Part shown: piece by piece, positions 1 to 5,789 of the stretch | Layout of the letters: each line of letters starts with the position of its first letter | Numbering within the stretch: position 1 is the first letter of the stretch | Assembly (NCBI GenBank): GCA_964343305.1 | Contig: CAYFJO010000281.1 | Location: 1-14,108 of the forward strand | Direction of reading: 5' to 3' | Length of the DNA stretch: 14,108 nucleotides | Origin: CAYFJO01 sp964343305 | Lineage (GTDB): Bacteria; Planctomycetota; Planctomycetia; Pirellulales; Pirellulaceae | Notes under the pieces: generated by a model | Seen by the model: only the letters and a program-made list of their open reading frames with translations | Told to the model about the DNA's origin: nothing | The model's database searches: none | Translations under genes and position numbers: made by a program

Positions 1-1733
1 AACAAGGCGATGAGCTTTGCGTTGACCTGTTGCTGCTGGCCCTTCCATTGAGAGGCAGGGGGCAGCGGATTATCGGCGTCGAGAAAATCAACCAGTTCCG
101 TCCGCTGGGCATCGCTCAGGGATACTACGAAGCATGCCTTCGCCAGATAGTCCACTACCTCGGGTGCAGATTGCAGATCCTGATCCTGGAGCAGTTCGAC
201 GAAATCGAGCCTCAAAGCCGCGGGCGCTCCCTTGCGCTGCTGAGGCGCAGGGGCGAAGAGCTTACGGAAACCGTTTTTGAGTTCTTGCTCGCTCAGAGTT
301 CCGTCGCTGTCCGTGTCCAACTTGCCGAAGCTGTTCTTCAACTTGGACGGCTTCGCTTCTTCCTGTGACAACTTGCCGTCGCCGTTGGTGTCCAATTTCT
401 TAAGAAACCCTCTCACAAACTCGGGACGAGGTGCTCTCTTGGTGGGTCGGGCGGCCTGGGCCAGCAACGTGCCGGCGAAGTTGTGCCGGGCGAACACCGT
501 GTTGGTGTTGATCCACGTTTGTCCACCGTCCCAGCCCTTCACGTTCGGCGGCTGGAAGATGTCCTGCCCCATCGACGTAGCCGCAGTAACCAACGCCGTG
601 CTGTTGGGTTGCTCGGCTCCTAAGCTCCGTAACATCCCCACAACCAATTGCACAGGGCTCTTGATCTGCGTCCCCATCGATCTGGAGCTGTAAAACTCGT
701 CGGAAAGAAACATGCTCTTCAGCATCGGGGCCAGTTCATAATCGTTGTCACGAAGCAACTGAGCCAGTTGCCCGACGGTCTGTTCGCTGGGGTCCTCATG
801 GGCGAAGAACCTGAACAGTTTCCAGGCAATGAACTTAGCGGTCGCCGGCTGCTCGAGGATCAGGTCCACCAGTTCGTCGCCGTCGAAGTTGCCCGTTTTG
901 CCGAAGATGGTTTTCTCGCCATCGTCGTGCACCTTATCGCGAAAAACGAACTTAGCCGTCCGCCCTTCGATCGTATAGCCGGTCAGCGCCCGAGCCGCCT
1001 CTTTGATGTCCTGTTCCGTGTAATTGCCCTCGCCCATGCTGAACAGTTCCATGATCTCGCGGGCGAGGTTTTCGTTGGGACGTCCTTTGACGTTCTTGTC
1101 GTTGTCCAGGTATCGCAGCATGGCCGGATCGTGGACGATGCCGTGCAGCAACTGGCCGAAGTTGCCGGCGGCGTGCTTGCGAAACAGCTCGTTCTGCAAA
1201 TACATGGCGCGGGTGTTGCGCACGGTTCGGAAACCGGTGGCAAAGTGACCGTGCCAAAACAGAACCAGCTTCTCTTCCAGCGGCCGCGGTGACTCGACCA
1301 TCCGTTTGGTCCACCACCCGCGCAACTCGACATAGAGTTGTCGTTCGTTCTGTTTGCGATTCTTGGTCGCATTCTTCTTTTGTTGCTGCAACAGTTTTTT
1401 GCGCTCTTCGGGGGTGAGTTTGGCAAGCGCTTTCCGGTCCAGCTTGATTTGTTCTACCGGCTGGGGATCTGCGATGGCAAATGCAATGTCCGCTTCTGGC
1501 TGTTTGCGGTAGTCCACCAAATAGGCCACAGCGTCGCGCAAGCCCATGGCATGCAACTCCTCGACTTCTTCAGGTGTGCCGCCAAAACCGGCTCGCCAGA
1601 GTAGATGGCGGGCCTTGGTGTAGTCCCAGGCGTCTTCCGCAAGCGGGCCGGCGGCTTCGGCAACAGCAGTGCTCGCCAACGCGGCCAGCACGACGCCGAC
1701 TAGTAGCCAGGCACGAAGTACTGTTGGTCTCAT
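1..1733 (-). CDS. DUF1800 family secreted protein with EF-hand pair (3' end outside window)
   Basis: The reading frame runs off the window start; 577 codons are visible. It begins at an ATG with GGAG eight bases upstream. The first 25 or so residues form a signal peptide (hydrophobic LLVGVVLAALA, then a likely AVA/EA cleavage site), so the protein is probably exported. The rest matches DUF1800: RAGFGG near residue 47, HGHFATG at 161-167, the stretch from GRPNENLAREI to FSMG at 217-234, and FQPPNVKGWDGG at 393-404. A lysine/glutamine-rich charged segment lies at 106-131. Two consecutive EF-hand loops follow, at 448-459 (starting DTNGDGKL) and 473-484 (starting DTDSDGTL), then a further C-terminal part. 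The biochemical function of DUF1800 is unknown. In planctomycetes such genes often precede a DUF1501 gene; that gene would lie beyond the window. Family assignment is confident, role unknown. Confidence 0.9.
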   Translation of the reverse strand, partial: MRPTVLRAWLLVGVVLAALASTAVAEAAGPLAEDAWDYTKARHLLWRAGFGGTPEEVEELHAMGLRDAVAYLVDYRKQPEADIAFAIADPQPVEQIKLDRKALAKLTPEERKKLLQQQKKNATKNRKQNERQLYVELRGWWTKRMVESPRPLEEKLVLFWHGHFATGFRTVRNTRAMYLQNELFRKHAAGNFGQLLHGIVHDPAMLRYLDNDKNVKGRPNENLAREIMELFSMGEGNYTEQDIKEAARALTGYTIEGRTAKFVFRDKVHDDGEKTIFGKTGNFDGDELVDLILEQPATAKFIAWKLFRFFAHEDPSEQTVGQLAQLLRDNDYELAPMLKSMFLSDEFYSSRSMGTQIKSPVQLVVGMLRSLGAEQPNSTALVTAATSMGQDIFQPPNVKGWDGGQTWINTNTVFARHNFAGTLLAQAARPTKRAPRPEFVRGFLKKLDTNGDGKLSQEEAKPSKLKNSFGKLDTDSDGTLSEQELKNGFRKLFAPAPQQRKGAPAALRLDFVELLQDQDLQSAPEVVDYLAKACFVVSLSDAQRTELVDFLDADNPLPPASQWKGQQQQVNAKLIAL

Positions 1734-2337
1734 GATCGTGACTCCGTCTTCAAGAAAGTGAAATCCGCAATGTTTGGGTAAAACAACAAAAAACCTTTGG
1801 TCCATCAATCGCCGGCGCGTGAGTCGGTCTCCAAGATGGGGTATTCAAGGTTGGTCAAGACAAATGGACATGCTACGACAACCAGTTCGGCGACACAACA
1901 AATACGGCCGTGCGAGATTGGAGCCCCGGAAGGCCTTCTCTCGCGTTCACCGGGGATGATCAATCGCCAGCATCGGCTGGTTTGGTTGTCTGAGTAAAAA
2001 ATGGTTGGCAAACTACCCGTCAAAGCAGTTTGGGGAAGGCGTCTTGTGTGACGAATCCGAGTCCAGTCATTTCGGAAGGCAGGATCGCTGCTTTAAACAG
2101 GGGACGCATTGAGGAACTTTTTCCGCCAGATCCGCAATACTGACCTCGGCCAGCAGATTCGAATGTTGTTTCTCCAGCTTTACCTACAATAAACCAAGTT
2201 TAAGTTAAATGGATTAACGTCACGCTAAGATAAACTCTCGTTCGACGCGGTGTCAAGACTTTGCTACAAAAAACTGACAATGGCACAAAGGACCGAAACG
2301 GATTGACTGTCGTCCGAGCTTGTACCCCCAACAACAC
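1734..2337. other. Intergenic stretch without a recognisable gene
   Basis: About 600 bases upstream of the DUF1800 gene. I see no convincing coding region: the short open frames have no recognisable motif, and both strands are broken by stops. The part around 2170-2250 is AT-rich and could hold promoter elements, but none stands out. No tRNA or rRNA signature was found. Confidence 0.5.
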
Positions 2338-2353
2338 GTGCTACCACTAGCAC
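2338..2353. repeat. Short perfect hairpin next to the 112-nt structure
   Basis: GTGCTA and TAGCAC form a perfect 6-bp stem with a CCAC loop. Its right half is the left end of the larger inverted repeat at 2348-2459, so two alternative foldings are possible here. Confidence 0.55.
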
Positions 2354-2459
2354 CAAACGGTAAATGTCGTATCGGGCGTCAAGTTTGAGATCGAACGTTT
2401 TTCTGAAAGCGTTCGATTGCAAACCGGCCTTCAAGGCCGCGATTTTCCGTTTGGTGCTA
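2348..2459. repeat. 112-nt nested inverted repeat that can fold as a three-way junction
   Basis: The outer arms 2348-2365 and 2442-2459 pair over 18 positions with one mismatch (TAGCACCAAACGG against CCGTTTGGTGCTA, then four more pairs). Inside lie two further hairpins. One is 2384-2401 with 2406-2423: 18 positions with one mismatch and two G-T wobbles, four-base loop. The other is 2425-2430 with 2434-2439: a perfect 6-bp stem, CGGCCT/AGGCCG. The set could fold as a cloverleaf-like DNA or RNA. On the minus strand the element starts exactly where similarity to a serine recombinase ends, which suggests an inserted palindromic element or a structured site. No clear target duplication was seen. 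Function unknown. Confidence 0.7.
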
Positions 2460-2623
2460 AGACCGAAATCGGCGTCGATGACATGCGTGTCTTGTTTGCG
2501 CCAGCCGAAGTCGCCTGCTCGCTCATGCAGCGCGTACTGCATGCGTTGGCTTTCTTTGTTGGTGATAACCTGGCTGGGGCTGGACTGCTTGACATAGATC
2601 ATCGCATGGCGGTCGAGGTGTCG
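2460..2623 (-). pseudogene. Remnant of a serine recombinase (resolvase N-terminal part)
   Basis: Minus-strand translation from 2623 gives RHLDRHAMIYVKQSSPSQV, and further on KESQRMQYALHERAGDFGW and VIDADFGL. This is the N-terminal beginning of the large serine recombinases common in planctomycete mobile elements (pattern YVRQSxxxQVxxNxES...RQYxL...LGW...VIDxDxG). Only about 55 residues survive. Similarity stops at the inverted repeat ending at 2459, there is an in-frame stop at 2645-2647 upstream, and no catalytic core or DNA-binding part follows. The position that is normally arginine in YVRQS is lysine here. The open frame itself continues to 2264, but that continuation lies in the palindromic element and does not look like recombinase. 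I read it as a decayed fragment of a former mobile element. Confidence 0.7.
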
Positions 2624-2800
2624 CGGATGCCTTCTGGATCGGGATCAAAGCGTTGTGCCGCAGGTACGACATCACGACGGCGCAATGTCTTCGCAAATAC
2701 GGTCGTTTATAAGGCACAACAAAAAGGCCTGAACCGCACCGCTGTGCTGAAGATGATCTTGGCCAGATCGCACCGACGTTGCCCAAAACCGTCGAGATAC

Positions 2801-2832
2801 AAAAAAACGCCGGAAGCTCTCATCTCCCGACG
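2801..2832 (-). terminator. Intrinsic terminator of the repeat/metalloprotease gene
   Basis: On the minus strand a 9-bp stem (CGTCGGGAG with CTTCCGGCG, two G-U pairs, seven-base loop) is followed directly by seven T residues. It lies about 42 bases after the stop codon of the gene ending at 2875, as expected for a Rho-independent terminator. Confidence 0.75.
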
Positions 2833-2874
2833 CTGTGTGTAAACCAGATGGTGGCGGGATTTACCTTCGTGGCG

Positions 2875-4440
2875 TTACACCAATCGCCGGGTGCCGACGT
2901 GGAGCAGTCCGTTCATCAAACTTGACGTCCCGACTTCGTGGTCCAAGTTCAGAATATGTCCCAACTCATGCAACACAACGGTCAACAGGTCCGTATGACC
3001 TGAAGCGGCGCTTTCAGCGAGTGCAGGCAGACCGTGATCGCCAAAGTCAGCAAACTCTTCATCTTGTTGCGGAGTTGGATCAATGAACCAGCCGTGACCT
3101 GCCGCGTTGATGTCGATGACGACAGAAGACCCGAGAGCCGCACCCAATTGCGCCCCAACTAGTTCGGTGATCGAGACGGTCGTCAATCTCAGTTGTTTGA
3201 GCTGGCTGGTCGTTAAACCCGGTGATAGAACATCGATTGCTGCATCGACAACCGGCGCGAGATCTTCGGTCCTTAACGGCACGGCGTCATCGTTCGATTG
3301 AGATTCTCCGCTCAGTGCGAACAACGCATTGGCCCACGCGCCAAGAATTGCCGTGTCGGTGTTGGAACCCAGTCCGAAGGAACTGTCGACGGATCCGTTC
3401 GCACTCAGGTCGATGAAGAACCGTGTATGGCTCGCGCGGTGGATGACGATGTCGTCGGTGCGGTCGCCGTTGATGTCGCCGGCTAAGGCGCGGTCGATGT
3501 TGTTGGCACCCAGGTTATGGAAACGGTCGACTGTGCCGTTGGCGCCGAGGTCGAAGAAATACCGGGCTTGGCCCGCGCGATGGATAGCGAGATCGTCGTT
3601 TCCGTCGCCATTAAAGTCCCCGACCAGGACGGTATCGATGTTGGCGGCACCCAGGTTGAAAGACCGGTCGACTGATCCATTGGCACTGAAGTCAAGGAAA
3701 AACTTGGCTTGGCTGGCGCGGTAGATCAACACGTCGTCCGTGCCGTCGTTGTTAAAGTCGCCGATGAAAATGCTGTCGATGTTGGCCGCGCCCAAAGTTT
3801 GTGAGCGATCGACCGTGCCGTTGGCACCCAAGTCGAAGAAGAATTTGGCGATGCTGGCCCGACAGATCAGCAAGTCGTCTGTGCCATCACCGTTGAAATC
3901 GCCGACCAGCACGGTATCAATGTTGGCCGCGCCCAGATTGAACGAACGGTCGGCCTTACCGTTGGAATCGATGTCGAGTGCAAATCGGGCTTGGCCCGCG
4001 CGATAGATGCCGATGTCGTCAACGCCATCGCCGTCCCAATCGCCGACCAGAGGTAGGTCCCCTTCCGCGCCGAAGCTTGTCGCATTGTCCACTGTGCCGT
4101 TGCTGCCGATGTCTTGAAACCAACGGGCTTGGCTTCCCCGCCAGATTCCGACCGCATCCGGGGCCACCGGACGGACAACCCACGGCTCGAAACCGGTCGT
4201 GTCGTTGCGGGCATGAAAAATCAGTTTCCCGTTTACATTCGCGAGGTCCCGGGGAATTGACGACGATACACCAGGGTTGATGTCTCGGACGAGTACGGTT
4301 CCGCCAGCGGTCCCGTCAGTTCTCCACAACTCGAAGCCATTCGTGCCATCGTTGGCACCGAAATAAAGCCCCCCGTTCTTGACCGCGAGGGACTGAGGGT
4401 TCGACGCTGCGGTCCCGGGGTTGATGTCCTTGACGAGCAC
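2875..4440 (-). CDS. ELWxxDGT / FG-GAP repeat protein with C-terminal matrixin-like zinc site, 5' end decayed
   Basis: The first usable start is a GTG at 4440 (521 residues). Coding signal of the same frame continues upstream to an in-frame stop at 4531-4533 and includes another ELWKSDGTEIGTVL unit at 4440-4480, so the start is not natural. Residues 1-90 hold hyalin-type ELWRTDGT units ending in VLVRDINPG. Residues 97-374 are six repeats of about 47 residues with the FG-GAP/VCBS signature GDFNGDGTDD, likely calcium-binding blades. The C-terminal part has HELGHILNLDH at 491-501, the zinc-binding HExxHxxxxxH pattern, followed by SLMNGLL as a probable Met-turn and GTRRLV at the end. No signal peptide remains. 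Family members are normally large exported surface proteins, so this copy is probably truncated and may be a pseudogene. Confidence 0.75.
   Translation of the reverse strand: MLVKDINPGTAASNPQSLAVKNGGLYFGANDGTNGFELWRTDGTAGGTVLVRDINPGVSSSIPRDLANVNGKLIFHARNDTTGFEPWVVRPVAPDAVGIWRGSQARWFQDIGSNGTVDNATSFGAEGDLPLVGDWDGDGVDDIGIYRAGQARFALDIDSNGKADRSFNLGAANIDTVLVGDFNGDGTDDLLICRASIAKFFFDLGANGTVDRSQTLGAANIDSIFIGDFNNDGTDDVLIYRASQAKFFLDFSANGSVDRSFNLGAANIDTVLVGDFNGDGNDDLAIHRAGQARYFFDLGANGTVDRFHNLGANNIDRALAGDINGDRTDDIVIHRASHTRFFIDLSANGSVDSSFGLGSNTDTAILGAWANALFALSGESQSNDDAVPLRTEDLAPVVDAAIDVLSPGLTTSQLKQLRLTTVSITELVGAQLGAALGSSVVIDINAAGHGWFIDPTPQQDEEFADFGDHGLPALAESAASGHTDLLTVVLHELGHILNLDHEVGTSSLMNGLLHVGTRRLV
3319..4152 (-). 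repeat. Six tandem coding repeats of about 141 bp
   Basis: The repeats encode units of about 47 residues (x-I-x-R-A-x-x-A-x-F-F-x-D-x-x-A-N-G-x-V-D-R-S...G-D-F-N-G-D-G-T-D-D). Units two to five are most alike, with stretches such as NLGAANIDTVLVGDFNGDG nearly identical at protein and DNA level, suggesting recent duplication or gene conversion. The first and last units are more diverged. The aspartates of the GDxNxDGxDD loops are mostly kept; one unit has GDINGDRTDD. Confidence 0.8.
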
Positions 4441-4581
4441 CGTTCCGATTTCGGTCCCGTCACTCTTCCACAGCTCAATTCCATTCGTCCCGTCGCTAGC
4501 TCTATGCTGATTTCTGGAATCGTGACCCCATCAAAAGCTCCGCTCGCTGGCGTATACAGTAATTCGCCACCCACAAATGTA

Positions 4582-4694
4582 AGGCGAGCGGCAGACGAGA
4601 ATTTACCCAATACAAGCACGACGCGCAAGCGAGTGAATCGAGAAACTCACTTGCTTGCGCTGCGTGCTGGTATATTCTCATCTGCCGCTCGCCT
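4582..4694. repeat. 113-bp imperfect palindrome (REP/MITE-like), possible terminator of the ligase-rfbB operon
   Basis: The outer arms 4582-4595 (AGGCGAGCGGCAGA) and 4681-4694 are perfect inverted copies. Pairing continues inward with few mismatches (4597-4607 with 4669-4679), passes an 8-base bulge on the left arm, and resumes through GCACG...GCGCAAGC (4616-4636) against 4649-4667. The tip is around 4637-4648. The core GCGCAAGCGAGTGA resembles short palindromic repeats I associate with Rhodopirellula-type intergenic regions. It begins ten bases after the rfbB stop codon, so it could end transcription. Its far end touches the decayed start of the ELWxxDGT gene, which it may have disrupted. 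Confidence 0.75.
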
Positions 4695-4704
4695 GAATTC
4701 CAGA

Positions 4705-5772
4705 TTAACCCTGCCCTAACCGCTCGCGCCGATAGGTGCCGTCGGTCACACGCTGGACCCACGTTTCGTTTTCGAGATACCAACGAATGGTGAGTTCCAG
4801 CCCCGTCTCAAATGTTTGCTTGGGCTTCCAGCCGAGTTGCGTTTGAATCTTACCGGCATCGATCGCGTATCGGCGGTCGTGGCCGGGACGATCTTTCACG
4901 TACGTGACGAGCGATGTTGACGGGGCGTGTGGAAGATCCGGCTTCAGGCGGTCGACGGTTTCGCAAATCGCATCGACCACCTGTTTGTTCGTCCGCTCGC
5001 AGTCTCCGCCGACGTTGTAAACTTCACCTGGCTCACCTTTGTGCAGCACAGCTCGAATGGCATGGCAGTGGTCTTCGACAAACAACCAATCCCGGATATT
5101 CATACCGTCGCCGTAAATCGGCAGCGGCTTACCTTCCAAGGCATTCATCACCATGAGCGGAATCAGTTTTTCGGGAAACTGATAGGGTCCGTAATTGTTG
5201 GAACAATTCGTCGTCAAGACAGGCAGGCCGAACGTGTGATGATAGGCGCGGACAAAATGATCCGAGGAAGCCTTCGACGCTGAGTAAGGCGAATTGGGCG
5301 CATAAGGCGTGGTCTCCGTAAACTTCCCATCGTCGCCCAACGAACCATAGACTTCGTCCGTCGACACGTGAAGAAATCGAAAGCCTGACTGTTCGTCGGC
5401 GGAGAGCGTGTTCCAATAATCGCGAGTCGCTTCGAGCAATCGAAACGTTCCCACGACATTGGTCATCACAAATTCGGCGGGGCCGTCGATCGATCGATCG
5501 ACGTGCGATTCGGCGGCAAAGTTGACGATGGCCTGTGGTTTGTGCTTGGTCAACAGTTGCGACACAAGATCCGCATCGCCAATGTCGCCTTCCACGAATT
5601 TGTATCGTGGATTGCCGGTGAATGCTTCCAGCGAATCCAGATTCCCTGCGTACGTGAGACAATCCAGCACTACGATCCGGGATGATTCGTCTGCAAGCCA
5701 TTGCTTCACGAAGTTGCTGCCAATAAAGCCGGCACCCCCCGTGACCAGAATCCACTCATCCGAACCGAGCAT
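4705..5772 (-). CDS. rfbB: dTDP-glucose 4,6-dehydratase
   Basis: A 355-residue protein, normal length for RmlB/RfbB, an extended short-chain dehydrogenase. It converts dTDP-glucose to dTDP-4-keto-6-deoxyglucose with bound NAD+, the entry to dTDP-rhamnose and other deoxysugars of surface glycans. Visible: the Rossmann motif TGGAGFIGS at 11-19, the family stretch DCLTYAGNLDSL at 37-48, FAAESHVDRSI at 85-95, the catalytic STDEVYGSLG at 137-146 (T138, D139, E140), the Y163xxxK167 pair in SPYSASKAS, and NNYGPYQFPEKLIP at 192-205. It starts with ATG preceded by AGGA and lies 17 bp behind the fatty acyl-AMP ligase on the same strand, so the two are probably cotranscribed. No rfbA, rfbC or rfbD is in the window. 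Activity is near certain; which sugar is made downstream cannot be told. Confidence 0.95.
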   Translation of the reverse strand: MLGSDEWILVTGGAGFIGSNFVKQWLADESSRIVVLDCLTYAGNLDSLEAFTGNPRYKFVEGDIGDADLVSQLLTKHKPQAIVNFAAESHVDRSIDGPAEFVMTNVVGTFRLLEATRDYWNTLSADEQSGFRFLHVSTDEVYGSLGDDGKFTETTPYAPNSPYSASKASSDHFVRAYHHTFGLPVLTTNCSNNYGPYQFPEKLIPLMVMNALEGKPLPIYGDGMNIRDWLFVEDHCHAIRAVLHKGEPGEVYNVGGDCERTNKQVVDAICETVDRLKPDLPHAPSTSLVTYVKDRPGHDRRYAIDAGKIQTQLGWKPKQTFETGLELTIRWYLENETWVQRVTDGTYRRERLGQG

Positions 5773-5789
5773 TTTGTTATCCTGATCGC

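Noticed and set aside
648..1292. Open frame of 214 codons on the plus strand
   Set aside because: It is antisense to the DUF1800 gene, whose minus-strand frame carries clear family motifs; the plus-strand protein shows no recognisable domain.
2264..2459. Continuation of the recombinase frame
   Set aside because: The frame stays open by chance through the palindromic element; the residues no longer resemble recombinase.
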